This document shows, piece by piece, positions 1 through 8,183 of a stretch of DNA of 12,431 nucleotides. The position numbers and the translations under genes were made by a program. Below the pieces are notes generated by a model. That model saw only the letters and a program-made list of their open reading frames with translations, ran no database searches and was not told where the DNA came from. This DNA is from Gammaproteobacteria bacterium (GTDB lineage: Bacteria; Pseudomonadota; Gammaproteobacteria; SZUA-152). The stretch covers positions 1 through 12,431 of the forward strand of contig JAUVNZ010000020.1 in assembly GCA_030599435.1 (NCBI GenBank), given 5' to 3'. The number at the start of each line of letters is the position of its first letter. Position 1 is the stretch's first letter.

Positions 1-988
1 TGGCAAGTCCTTCAAGAATGCCGAGCTGTGAAGTATCGAAATCTTTTCCAGCAACCGCATCATCTATAGCCTGTTTATATACCTGAGCAGTCCGAGCAGC
101 GTAATAGTGGGATTTGGTACGACCTTCTATTTTCAAACAGTCGATGCCCATTCTTGTAAGGCGGTTTACATGTTCGATGGCGCGCAGGTCTTTGGAGTTC
201 ATGATGTAAGTACCATGTTCATCTTCTTCCATCACCATGAGTTCGCCGGGACGGCCGCCTTCTTCAATTAACACGGGTTGATCGGCATCCGGATGACGCA
301 CCTGATCACCACAGTTAGCCAGCTTAATATCGCCTGTGGCGTCAACTTCTGCCGTTTTTACATCGTAATCCCAGCGGCAGGCATTGGTGCAGGTACCCTG
401 GTTAGGATCACGATGATTCAGGTAACCGGATAATAAACAACGACCGGAATAGGCGATGCACAAAGCACCGTGTACAAATACTTCCAGTTCCATGTCCGGA
501 CAACACTGGCGAATCTCTTCGATCTCATCCAGTGACAGTTCGCGTGACAAAATAATCCGCTCTACACCCTGTGCCTGCCAGAAATTCACCGTAGCATAGT
601 TGAGAGTATTTGCCTGCACGGAAAGATGGATAGGCATGTCTGGCCATTTTTCTCGCACCATCATAATAAGCCCCGGGTCCGCCATGATTAGCGCATCAGG
701 ACCCAGCGCTATTACCGGTGCCATGTCTTCCATGTAGGTTTTCACTTTGGTGTTATGGGGCAAAATATTGCTGGCCACATAAAAGCGTTTCCCCACCTCA
801 TGGGCTTCGTTGATACCAGTCTCCAGATTGTTCAGATCGAAATCATTTTCGCGGGTACGCAAACTGTAACGAGGCTGGCCGGCGTAAACAGCATCGGCGC
901 CGTAAGCAAGCGCATAACGCTGGTTACGAAGGGTGCCTGCGGGGGAAAGTAGTTCGGGTCTTTTGAAATCAGCAGATCTGGTAGCCAT
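1..988 (-). CDS. trhP: TrhP (YegQ), U32-family tRNA hydroxylation protein, C-terminus cut by window edge
   Basis: TrhP helps form 5-hydroxyuridine at wobble position 34 of tRNAs, using prephenate as precursor (established for E. coli YegQ). I translated the minus strand by hand: 329 codons are visible and the frame is open to the left edge, against about 450 residues in the family. The U32 signature lies at residues 169-187 (EVFVHGALCIAYSGRCLLS). Cys177 and Cys184 within it, with Cys200/Cys204 in GTCTNACRW, are candidate iron-sulfur ligands as in other U32 proteins. Further family blocks are PELLSPAGTL (11-20), YGADAVYAGQPRYSLR (29-44), HLSVQAN (121-127), HGTYIMNSKDLRAI (258-271) and LKIEGRTKS (285-293). 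The start is ATG at 988, preceded by AGGA with only a 2-base gap, which is short; no better start is visible. The gene is divergent from the peroxiredoxin-like gene and has its own promoter candidate. Confidence 0.95.
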   Translation of the reverse strand, partial: MATRSADFKRPELLSPAGTLRNQRYALAYGADAVYAGQPRYSLRTRENDFDLNNLETGINEAHEVGKRFYVASNILPHNTKVKTYMEDMAPVIALGPDALIMADPGLIMMVREKWPDMPIHLSVQANTLNYATVNFWQAQGVERIILSRELSLDEIEEIRQCCPDMELEVFVHGALCIAYSGRCLLSGYLNHRDPNQGTCTNACRWDYDVKTAEVDATGDIKLANCGDQVRHPDADQPVLIEEGGRPGELMVMEEDEHGTYIMNSKDLRAIEHVNRLTRMGIDCLKIEGRTKSHYYAARTAQVYKQAIDDAVAGKDFDTSQLGILEGLA

Positions 989-1023
989 AATCCTGGTAGC
1001 CGTATAAGTTGTGCGTCTTTTTT

Positions 1024-1052
1024 GTAATAAAAGAGTCAAAGAGTTAATTCAA
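1024..1052 (-). promoter_or_regulatory. sigma70-like promoter candidate for trhP
   Basis: On the minus strand a TTGAAT -35 (1047-1052) and a TATTAC -10 (1024-1029) are separated by exactly 17 bases. Transcription would start near 1017, giving a leader of about 28 bases before the trhP ATG. The boxes match the consensus at 4 of 6 and 4 of 6 positions. This is a prediction from base pattern only. Confidence 0.5.
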
Positions 1053-1085
1053 TTTTCAGGGCGGCAATTCTAACACGGGCAACCC

Positions 1086-1113
1086 TTCACTTGGCTCGGC
1101 TCTGGTGTATTAT
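1086..1113 (+). promoter_or_regulatory. weak promoter candidate for the peroxiredoxin-like gene
   Basis: A TTCACT -35 (1086-1091) and a TATTAT -10 (1108-1113) are 16 bases apart, upstream of the ATG at 1176. The -10 is one mismatch from TATAAT; the -35 is poor. The promoter would leave a leader of roughly 55 bases. It does not overlap the divergent trhP promoter candidate. Confidence 0.35.
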
Positions 1114-1175
1114 TGGCAGCCGATTATTCAATCTAAATCTACCTTTTTAATAACATAAGTTTGGAGAAAATCACT

Positions 1176-1736
1176 ATGGTCAGGACAGAAACCCCAGTCT
1201 GTGAATTTGGAAAAGCCGCCCTGGATTTTGCCCTGCCAGGAGTTGACGGAAAAACCTGGACACTCAATGACTGCAAAGGTGAAAAAGGCCTGCTGGTGAT
1301 GTTTATCTGCAACCATTGCCCCTATGTGCAGTCCATCCGCGACCGTATTGTGCGTGATACGCAGGAATTAAAGGCCATGGACATTAATACTGTGGCCATC
1401 ATGGCCAACGATCCGACCGATTATCCAGAAGACTCCTTTGAAAACATGAAAAAAGTAGCCGATGAATTCGACTTCTCTTTTCCCTATGTTATTGATAAAA
1501 CACAGGAAGTTGCCAAGGCCTACGGCGCTGTGTGTACCCCGGATTTCTTTGGTTATAACGCTGATCTTGAGCTCCAGTATCGGGGACGTCTGGACGCTAG
1601 CCGCAAAGAGGCCGTGGTTGATGCCCCCCGTGACCTGTTTGAGGCCATGAAACAGGTGGCTGAGACCGGAAAAGGCCCATCAGACCAGATCCCAAGCATG
1701 GGTTGCTCTATCAAATGGATCAATGAGTCTGAATAA
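1176..1736 (+). CDS. thioredoxin-fold, peroxiredoxin-like protein (PRX-like1 type)
   Basis: This is a 186-residue protein of the AhpC/TSA-related thioredoxin superfamily, of the kind classed as peroxiredoxin-like family 1, predicted to be cytosolic. A CNHCPYV motif puts a CxxC pair at Cys45 and Cys48 after the first strand (GLLVMFI). The loop facing the active site is VCTPDFFG (119-126), with Cys120 beside the likely cis-proline, and a conserved-looking SMGCSIKW (174-181) lies near the C-terminus. Family members are presumed thiol oxidoreductases or peroxidases, but substrates are generally unknown. I chose ATG at 1176 because GGAG lies 9 bases upstream (1163-1166). An in-frame TTG at 1161 would extend the protein by five residues but overlaps that ribosome site. 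It is divergent from trhP and followed by a long non-coding stretch, so it is probably a single-gene unit. Confidence 0.88.
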   Translation: MVRTETPVCEFGKAALDFALPGVDGKTWTLNDCKGEKGLLVMFICNHCPYVQSIRDRIVRDTQELKAMDINTVAIMANDPTDYPEDSFENMKKVADEFDFSFPYVIDKTQEVAKAYGAVCTPDFFGYNADLELQYRGRLDASRKEAVVDAPRDLFEAMKQVAETGKGPSDQIPSMGCSIKWINESE

Positions 1737-1772
1737 GTACCTAATTTGATATAGGTATCAAACGCGCTAATT

Positions 1773-1786
1773 GCCAATTTTTTGGC
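1773..1786 (+). terminator. weak hairpin after the peroxiredoxin-like gene
   Basis: GCCAA (1773-1777) pairs with TTGGC (1782-1786) across a TTTT loop, 36 bases after the stop codon, and is followed by GGTTTTC. The stem is short and the T run after it is broken, so termination here would be weak. The hairpin at 1902-1951 is a better stop signal for transcription from upstream. Confidence 0.25.
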
Positions 1787-1827
1787 GGTTTTCAGCCACC
1801 TACTTCGACAAGCAAGCCTCCAAACCC

Positions 1828-1856
1828 TTGCCCTAAACGGCCTAATCTAGGACAAT
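1828..1856 (+). promoter_or_regulatory. possible promoter for a tkt leader or small RNA
   Basis: TTGCCC (1828-1833) and GACAAT (1851-1856) are spaced by 17 bases; each matches the sigma70 consensus at 4 of 6 positions. A transcript from here would start near 1863 and run straight into the GC-rich hairpin and the terminator-like hairpin. The -10 box coincides with the left arm of the inverted repeat at 1847-1902, so if the promoter is real that outer stem would not form in the RNA it makes. Confidence 0.25.
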
Positions 1857-1902
1857 TACAGGTTCCCCCGGCGTCTGCACGGGGGTGGGGAGGATTGTCT
1901 AG
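1846..1902 (+). other. candidate structured element: outer stem enclosing a GC-rich hairpin
   Basis: CTAGGACAAT (1847-1856) is complementary to ATTGTCTAG (1894-1902) apart from one bulged G. Inside it CCCCCG (1865-1870) pairs perfectly with CGGGGG (1880-1885) across a 9-base loop, leaving linkers TACAGGTT and TGGGGAGG. Two separate helices in nested arrangement in an otherwise gene-free region suggest a folded RNA, or alternatively a DNA operator. I could not match it to a known riboswitch or small RNA family. Confidence 0.4.
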
Positions 1903-1951
1903 AACGTCATTGAGATGGCCCATTTTGCCAGGGCTCACGTTCCCTTTTTTT
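1902..1951 (+). terminator. terminator-like hairpin with T run in the tkt upstream region
   Basis: GAACGT (1902-1907) pairs with ACGTTC (1937-1942), GAG (1912-1914) with CTC (1934-1936), and TGGC (1916-1919) with GCCA (1927-1930). Two bases later comes a run of seven T (1945-1951). The shape fits an intrinsic terminator, though with internal loops. It could end readthrough from the peroxiredoxin-like gene, end a small RNA, or act as an attenuator for tkt. G1902 is shared with the preceding stem, so the two elements abut. Confidence 0.45.
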
Positions 1952-1994
1952 ATAAAATTACTGTTTTATAAAAAGTACTGGTTTTTATAAAAAG
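1948..1994 (+). repeat. three TTTTATAAAA palindromes, two within tandem direct repeats
   Basis: Perfect 10-base palindromes TTTTATAAAA lie at 1948-1957, 1964-1973 and 1983-1992. The last two sit in adjoining direct repeats: TACTGTTTTATAAAAAG (1959-1975) and TACTGGTTTTTATAAAAAG (1976-1994). Centres are 16 and 19 bases apart. Repeated palindromes upstream of a promoter or leader suggest binding sites for a dimeric regulator. The TATAAA cores could also serve as -10 boxes, but I found no convincing -35 at proper spacing. Confidence 0.6.
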
Positions 1995-2020
1995 ACTAGA
2001 AAAAGAAAACACGAATTTAT

Positions 2021-2078
2021 GACTTCGTGGGTGTTCCAACTTTGTCTGCGAACAAGCCCGAGAACAACACACGAAGTC
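2021..2078 (+). promoter_or_regulatory. long hairpin in the tkt leader
   Basis: GACTTCGTG (2021-2029) pairs perfectly with CACGAAGTC (2070-2078). Inside, GTTC (2033-2036) pairs with GAAC (2062-2065), and CTTTGT (2040-2045) pairs with ACAAG (2052-2056) with one bulge. No T run follows, so it is not a terminator. The ribosome site AGGAG (2099-2103) is left free. It may stabilise the mRNA or be part of leader regulation; its role is unknown. Confidence 0.5.
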
Positions 2079-2109
2079 CTCAGAATTATTTAAAAGCTAG
2101 GAGAAACCT

Positions 2110-4086
2110 ATGTCTAACCGCAAAAACCTTGCCAATGCCGTCCGTGCTCTCAGTATGGATGCAGTGCAAAAAGCCAACTCGGGTCACCCCGGGGCGCCTA
2201 TGGGCATGGCTGATATTGCCGAAGTCCTTTGGAATGATCATTTAAACCATAACCCAGCTAATCCTGACTGGACAAACCGTGACCGCTTTGTCTTGTCCAA
2301 TGGCCACGGCTCTATGTTGATTTATTCCTTACTACATTTGGCGGGTTACGATCTCAGCATCGAAGACCTCAAACAGTTCCGTCAGTTGCATTCTAAAACT
2401 CCGGGCCACCCAGAATACGGTTATGCGCCTGGCGTAGAAACAACTACTGGCCCATTAGGTCAGGGCATCACCAATGCCGTAGGCATGGCCATTGCAGAAA
2501 AAGCATTGGCTGGTCAATTCAACCAGAAGGGTCACGACATTATTGATCACAACACCTATGTATTCCTGGGTGATGGTTGTTTGATGGAAGGCATTTCTCA
2601 TGAAGCCTGTTCACTGGCCGGTACTCTTGGACTGGGTAAGTTGATTGCATTCTGGGATGACAACGGTATTTCCATCGATGGTCACGTCGAAGGCTGGTTT
2701 ACCGATGACACACCGAAACGTTTTGAGTCATACGGCTGGCACGTTATTGCTGATGTTGACGGACATGATCCAGCGGCTATTCAGGCAGCGACCGAAACCG
2801 CCAAGGCGATGACCGACAAACCCACCATGATTTGCTGCAAAACCACCATTGGTTTTGGCTCGCCTAATAAAGCCGGCAGCCACGCATGTCACGGCGCACC
2901 GTTAGGTGAAGAAGAAATTAACCTGACCAAAGCTGCATTAGGCTGGGATCATGGCCCATTTGAAGTGCCAGATGATGTTTATGCTGGTTGGGATGGTAAA
3001 GAAAAGGGAGCTGCCGCTGAAAAAGCCTGGGACGAAAAGTTTGCTGCGTATAAAACCGCTTTTCCAGAATTGGCTGCTGAACTTGAACGTCGTACAGCGG
3101 GTGATCTACCTGCTGACTGGGCAGCTAGCTCTGCTAAATACGTTGCGTCCGTGAATGAAGAAGCCAAGAGCCCGGCAACTCGTCAGGCATCTCTGGCTTC
3201 TATTGAAGCCTACTCGCCAATGCTGCCAGAAATGTTTGGTGGTTCAGCTGACCTGGGTTGTTCCAACCTCACCGAGTGGTCGGGCTACAAACCTATGATC
3301 AACAATAAGGATGCTAACTACCTCAACTACGGTGTACGTGAATTTGCAATGTCCGCCATCATGAATGGTATGGCACTTCACGGTGGATTTATTCCGTTCG
3401 GTGCGACCTTCCTGATGTTCTCAGAATACGCGCGCAATGCCTTGCGTATGGCAGCACTAATGAAAATTCGTAGCATCTTTGTATACAGCCACGACTCTAT
3501 TGGCCTGGGTGAAGACGGTCCGACGCATCAGGCTGTTGAACAAATTCCTACCTTACGCATGATTCCTAACATGACAGTGTGGCGTCCTTGTGATGCGGTT
3601 GAAAGTGCAGTGAGCTGGCAACAGGGTATTGAGAAAAAAGATGGCCCTAGCTGTCTGATTTTCTCCCGCCAGGGTTTGCCGCATCAAACACGTACTGATG
3701 AGCAATTGGCAAACATCACCAGGGGTGGTTACATCCTCGGTGACTGCGATTGTGATACACCCGACGCCATCATTGTTGCCACCGGTTCCGAAGTCGGCCT
3801 CGCTATGGATGCAGCGGCACAATTAAGTGGTAAAAAGATTCGCGTAGTGTCTATGCCATCAACCAACGTATTTGACACACAAGATGATGCCTATAAAGCA
3901 TCTGTACTGCCTAAGGGTGTACCAACGCTTGCAGTTGAAGCAGCGGTTACCGGTGGCTGGTACAAGTACGCCGACAAGGTTGTGGGTATTGATCACTTCG
4001 GTGAATCTGCACCTGCTGATGTGCTGTTCAAAGAATTTGGATTCACGGTTGAAAATGTTGTCGTCGCCGTTGAATCACTACTCTAA
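2110..4086 (+). CDS. tkt: transketolase
   Basis: Transketolase moves two-carbon ketol units between sugar phosphates using thiamine diphosphate and a divalent metal. It serves the non-oxidative pentose phosphate pathway and the Calvin or RuMP cycles. The protein has 658 residues, normal for the family. The N-terminal TPP domain has SGHPGAPMG (24-32, His26), NGHGSML (64-70, His66), GPLGQG (114-119), the metal/TPP motif GDGCLMEG (154-161) and ACHGAPLG (His261). The pyrimidine domain has GGSADLG (Asp381), REFAM with the catalytic Glu411, and EDGPTHQ with His473. These positions agree with E. coli TktA numbering. The C-terminal domain runs from about 530. ATG at 2110 follows AGGAG by 6 bases. It heads the sugar-phosphate cluster, 60 bases before gap, behind an elaborate leader suggesting its own control. 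Confidence 0.98.
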   Translation: MSNRKNLANAVRALSMDAVQKANSGHPGAPMGMADIAEVLWNDHLNHNPANPDWTNRDRFVLSNGHGSMLIYSLLHLAGYDLSIEDLKQFRQLHSKTPGHPEYGYAPGVETTTGPLGQGITNAVGMAIAEKALAGQFNQKGHDIIDHNTYVFLGDGCLMEGISHEACSLAGTLGLGKLIAFWDDNGISIDGHVEGWFTDDTPKRFESYGWHVIADVDGHDPAAIQAATETAKAMTDKPTMICCKTTIGFGSPNKAGSHACHGAPLGEEEINLTKAALGWDHGPFEVPDDVYAGWDGKEKGAAAEKAWDEKFAAYKTAFPELAAELERRTAGDLPADWAASSAKYVASVNEEAKSPATRQASLASIEAYSPMLPEMFGGSADLGCSNLTEWSGYKPMINNKDANYLNYGVREFAMSAIMNGMALHGGFIPFGATFLMFSEYARNALRMAALMKIRSIFVYSHDSIGLGEDGPTHQAVEQIPTLRMIPNMTVWRPCDAVESAVSWQQGIEKKDGPSCLIFSRQGLPHQTRTDEQLANITRGGYILGDCDCDTPDAIIVATGSEVGLAMDAAAQLSGKKIRVVSMPSTNVFDTQDDAYKASVLPKGVPTLAVEAAVTGGWYKYADKVVGIDHFGESAPADVLFKEFGFTVENVVVAVESLL

Positions 4087-4103
4087 TTTTTTGGTTTTAT
4101 AAC

Positions 4104-5145
<1,042 letters not shown>

Positions 5146-5260
5146 GCGGATTTTTTTCCTGCTAGCGGTGTTATCGGGGATATCTTGAGTGCTCACGTAC
5201 TTCGTGTACGCTCCGCGCTCAAAACACCCCTCCGCCTAGCTAGCAGAAAAAATCTCTCGC
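5146..5260 (+). repeat. long imperfect inverted repeat directly after gap
   Basis: A ~115-base hairpin starts at the base after the gap stop. Paired blocks from outside in are: GCG (5146-5148) with CGC (5258-5260); GA plus seven T (5149-5157) with six A plus TC (5247-5254); TGCTAGC (5160-5166) with GCTAGCA (5239-5245); GGTGTT (5167-5172) with AACACC (5223-5228); TTGAGTGC (5185-5192) with GCGCTCAA (5215-5222); and CGTAC (5196-5200) with GTACG (5206-5210) around TTCGT. Bulges of 12 and 10 bases interrupt it. It could be a REP- or MITE-like mobile repeat or an mRNA 3' stabiliser. No protein is encoded in it. Confidence 0.65.
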
Positions 5261-5294
5261 TTATTCGCGGTTTCTGTATATAAAATTTTGGAAT

Positions 5295-5324
5295 AAAGCC
5301 CGGCCTATTGATGGGTCGGGTTTT
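5295..5324 (+). terminator. intrinsic terminator of the tkt-gap unit
   Basis: CCCGGCC (5299-5305) pairs with GGTCGGG (5314-5320), with one G-U pair and an 8-base loop, and is flanked by AAAG before and TTTT after that can extend the stem. The T tract is only four long, so termination may be partial. It lies 149 bases after the gap stop and before the pgk leader. Confidence 0.65.
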
Positions 5325-5345
5325 AACCCAACAAAAATAAAAAAG

Positions 5346-5411
5346 TTGTTTGTTAAGTAAGCTCGTAATAAAGAAGAGCAATTTACCAAACAGTTTTTCT
5401 TTTAGTTATAC
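5346..5411 (+). promoter_or_regulatory. possible pgk promoter region
   Basis: Two weak sigma70-like pairs lie between the terminator and pgk: TTGTTT (5346-5351) with TAAAGA (5369-5374) at 17 bases, and TTTACC (5382-5387) with TTATAC (5406-5411) at 18 bases. The second would start transcription almost on the ribosome site. A promoter is expected somewhere in this AT-rich 100 bases because a terminator precedes it, but neither pair is strong. Confidence 0.3.
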
Positions 5412-5431
5412 AAAATTTTAGGAGTTACATC

Positions 5432-6610
5432 ATGTCTTTTATTAAACTGACCGATCTTGATCTGGCCGGTAAACGCGTATTGATTCGCGCCGATCTTAAT
5501 GTTCCTGTTAAGGGTGGCAAGGTCACTTCCGATGCGCGTATCACTGCTTCCATGCCGACTGTTGAGCATTGTATGAAAGCAGGAGCAAAAGTCATGGTGA
5601 TGTCTCACCGTGGCCGTCCTGAAGAAGGCGTAACCGATGAAGAAAATTCCATGCAGCCAATAGCAGATGACATGTCTACTAAACTTGGCGTAACTGTACC
5701 TTTAATCAAAGGCTATCTGGATAATGCACCCGATGTAAATGATGGCGAAGTTGTCTTATTGGAAAATGTTCGTTTCAATGCCGGTGAAAAGAAAGATAAC
5801 GAAGAGCTTGCAAAGAAGTATGCAAGCTTGTGTGATGTATTTGTGATGGATGCCTTTGGTACAGCACACCGCGCACAAGCCTCAACACATGGCGTCGGTA
5901 AATTCGCGCCTACTGCCTGTGCAGGCATTCTTCTTAGCGGAGAACTGGATAGTCTCGCCAAAGCCCTGGCTGAACCGGCACGCCCTATGGTTGCAATTGT
6001 TGGCGGCTCCAAGGTTTCAACCAAACTCACCGTACTCGAAGCATTATCTGAAAAAGTGGATCAACTGGTTGTGGGTGGCGGTATCGCCAACACTTTCCTA
6101 AAAGCCATGGGAAACAACGTCGGCAAATCACTGTGTGAAGATGACCTGGTGGATACAGCCAAAGCCCTGATCGAAAAAATGAATGCTCGAGGCGCTAGTA
6201 TACCAATCGCTACCGATGTTGTTTGCGGCAAGGAGTTCAGTGAAACCGCGGAAGCAACTTTGAAAGCAGCCGGTGATGTAGAAGATGATGACATGATTTT
6301 TGATATTGGCCCTGACTCAGCTAAAGAGCTAGCCGATATCATTTCAAAAGCAGGAACTATAGTCTGGAATGGGCCAGTGGGTGTGTTTGAATTCGATCAA
6401 TTCGGCGAAGGCACCAAAACTGTTTCCATGGCCATTGCTAATGCTGATGGTTTTTCATTGGCCGGTGGTGGCGATACAATCGCAGCAATTCAGAAATATG
6501 ATATTTATGACCAAGTATCCTATATCTCTACCGCGGGTGGTGCCTTCCTCGAATATCTGGAAGGAAAGACCTTGCCCGCAGTAGCCATGTTAGAAGAAAG
6601 AGCTAAATAA
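5432..6610 (+). CDS. pgk: phosphoglycerate kinase
   Basis: Phosphoglycerate kinase reversibly transfers phosphate between 1,3-bisphosphoglycerate and ADP, yielding 3-phosphoglycerate and ATP; in carbon fixation it runs in reverse. The 392-residue monomer has a normal two-domain layout. The N-terminal substrate domain shows RADLNVP (19-25), SHRGRP (58-63) and ENVRFNAGE (111-119). GGSKVSTK (191-198) marks the hinge and nucleotide side, [10 protein letters not shown] (213-222) follows, then NGPVGVFE (313-320), and GGGDT (345-349) is the phosphate-binding loop. ATG at 5432 follows AGGAG by 7 bases. It is 286 bases after gap, across a hairpin and a terminator, and 52 bases before pyk, so it probably heads a pgk-pyk-fba transcript. 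Confidence 0.97.
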   Translation: MSFIKLTDLDLAGKRVLIRADLNVPVKGGKVTSDARITASMPTVEHCMKAGAKVMVMSHRGRPEEGVTDEENSMQPIADDMSTKLGVTVPLIKGYLDNAPDVNDGEVVLLENVRFNAGEKKDNEELAKKYASLCDVFVMDAFGTAHRAQASTHGVGKFAPTACAGILLSGELDSLAKALAEPARPMVAIVGGSKVSTKLTVLEALSEKVDQLVVGGGIANTFLKAMGNNVGKSLCEDDLVDTAKALIEKMNARGASIPIATDVVCGKEFSETAEATLKAAGDVEDDDMIFDIGPDSAKELADIISKAGTIVWNGPVGVFEFDQFGEGTKTVSMAIANADGFSLAGGGDTIAAIQKYDIYDQVSYISTAGGAFLEYLEGKTLPAVAMLEERAK

Positions 6611-6662
6611 TAAAACACGTCACTTAACAAGAGCCCTACTAAAGCTAACCGGAGCAATCCTC

Positions 6663-8114
6663 TTGGAAAGAAGAACAAAAATCGTCGCTACACTGGGTCC
6701 GGCAACGGATGATCCAAAAGCACTGGATGCTCTTATTGAAGCCGGTGTAGATGTTGTGAGGCTGAATTTTTCTCACGGTACACCGGAAGAACATAATGAA
6801 CGCGCAGAAAAAGTACGTAACCGCGCACGAGCACATGGCCGACAAATTGGTGTACTGGTTGATCTTCAGGGGCCAAAAATACGCATCGATAATTTCAAAA
6901 AAGGATCCATTGAGCTAAAAGAAGGCGATGCATTTATTCTTGATGCCGACTGTGATCCCGAATCAGGTGACCATACCCGTGTTGGCATTGCTTACAAAGA
7001 ATTACCGAATGACTTAAAACGTGCTGACACCCTATTGCTGGATGATGGCCGTATCGTGTTATGGGTAAAATCTGTCGAAGGCAACCAGATCCACTGCAAG
7101 GTGAAAGTCGGCGGCACGCTTTCAGATAGAAAAGGCATCAATCGTCAAGGTGGTGGACTATCAGCGCCAGCACTAACCAAAAAAGATAAAATCGATATCA
7201 AAACAGCTGCAGATCTAAATGCAGATTACCTTGCGGTTTCTTTTCCGCGTTGTGCTGATGATATTCATGAAGCCCGTAAACTTTTACAAGAAGCGGGCGG
7301 GCACTGTGGCATTATTGCCAAGATCGAACGAATCGAAGCACTCGATGCTATTGAAGAAATTATTGAAGCAGCTGATGTCATTATGATCGCACGTGGTGAC
7401 CTGGGCGTTGAAATAGGTGATGCCGCATTACCCCCGGTCCAAAAAGAACTCATCCGAAAAGCTCGCGAAATGAATCGCGTGGTAATTACAGCTACACAAA
7501 TGATGGAATCCATGATTGAAAATCAAATTCCTACCCGCGCTGAAGTGTTCGATGTTGCCAATTCCGTATTCGATGGTACCGATGCCGTAATGCTGTCAGC
7601 AGAAACAGCGGCGGGCAAATACCCCAGCAAGGCTGTCGAAGCCATGGATCGCATCTGTCGTGTGGCCGAGAAACAACGTGTCACCATGCGTTCAGATCAT
7701 CGTATTAATACCCGCTTCAAAAAAGTCGATGAAGCTGTTGCCCTTTCTACTATGTATGCAGCAAACCATCTAAAGGTTAAAGCAATAGCCGCCCTGACCG
7801 AATCAGGTTCGACTCCGTTATGGATGTCACGCATTAGCTCTGGTATCCCAATTTATGCATTAACAAACCATGTGGAAACACGCAGAAAAGTCACGCTATA
7901 TCGTGGCGTTTATCCCATTAGTTTTAGCACCGATACCCGTGACCATGCAGCAATTAACATAGAAGCTGTTGATGAACTTAAACGTCGCGGTGTAGTGCGT
8001 GATGGTGATCTCGTCATCCTCACAAAAGGTGATTTGATGGGACAGCTAGGGGGAACCAACGCCATGAAAATTTTGCGGGTGGGTGATGAAGCACCGCCTA
8101 ATGGCGATAGCTAA
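6663..8114 (+). CDS. pyk: pyruvate kinase, PykA (type II) like, TTG start
   Basis: Pyruvate kinase converts phosphoenolpyruvate and ADP to pyruvate and ATP. The protein has 483 residues. The barrel begins with RRTKIVATLGPA (3-14) and RLNFSHG (33-39). The B domain covers about 73-170. The signature IIAKIERIEAL (217-227) contains the catalytic Lys220 and metal-binding Glu222, followed by ARGDLGVE (243-250) and TATQMMESM (277-285). VDLQGPKIR (66-74) has Lys at the position where K+-dependent enzymes have Glu, so it may not need K+ (inference from family work). The start is TTG at 6663, eight bases after GGAG; no ATG or GTG fits the conserved N-terminus. It sits 52 bases after pgk and 69 before fba, likely one transcript. 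Confidence 0.96.
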   Translation: MERRTKIVATLGPATDDPKALDALIEAGVDVVRLNFSHGTPEEHNERAEKVRNRARAHGRQIGVLVDLQGPKIRIDNFKKGSIELKEGDAFILDADCDPESGDHTRVGIAYKELPNDLKRADTLLLDDGRIVLWVKSVEGNQIHCKVKVGGTLSDRKGINRQGGGLSAPALTKKDKIDIKTAADLNADYLAVSFPRCADDIHEARKLLQEAGGHCGIIAKIERIEALDAIEEIIEAADVIMIARGDLGVEIGDAALPPVQKELIRKAREMNRVVITATQMMESMIENQIPTRAEVFDVANSVFDGTDAVMLSAETAAGKYPSKAVEAMDRICRVAEKQRVTMRSDHRINTRFKKVDEAVALSTMYAANHLKVKAIAALTESGSTPLWMSRISSGIPIYALTNHVETRRKVTLYRGVYPISFSTDTRDHAAINIEAVDELKRRGVVRDGDLVILTKGDLMGQLGGTNAMKILRVGDEAPPNGDS

Positions 8115-8183
8115 GCCACGAATTACTATTATTAACGAACTAATCAAATTATTATTTTTACAAATTAAGACAGGAGAAAACCC

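Noticed and set aside
755..952. 65-codon plus-strand reading frame
   Set aside because: It lies antisense within trhP, whose minus-strand frame is continuous and matches the family throughout.
1161..1175. TTG at 1161 as start of the peroxiredoxin-like gene
   Set aside because: It overlaps the GGAG ribosome site that is properly spaced for the ATG at 1176, and it adds residues with no family support.
1846..1902. tRNA or SAH-riboswitch reading of the GC-rich structure
   Set aside because: There is no cloverleaf, no GGTTCGAATCC-type T arm, and no match to the SAH core that I can recognise.
2027..2245. 72-codon reading frame overlapping the tkt leader and start
   Set aside because: It has no ribosome site, runs through the leader hairpin, and overlaps tkt in another frame.
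5193..5381. 62-codon minus-strand reading frame in the gap-pgk spacer
   Set aside because: It passes through the inverted repeat and the terminator, has no recognisable protein motif, and is explained by the palindromic DNA.
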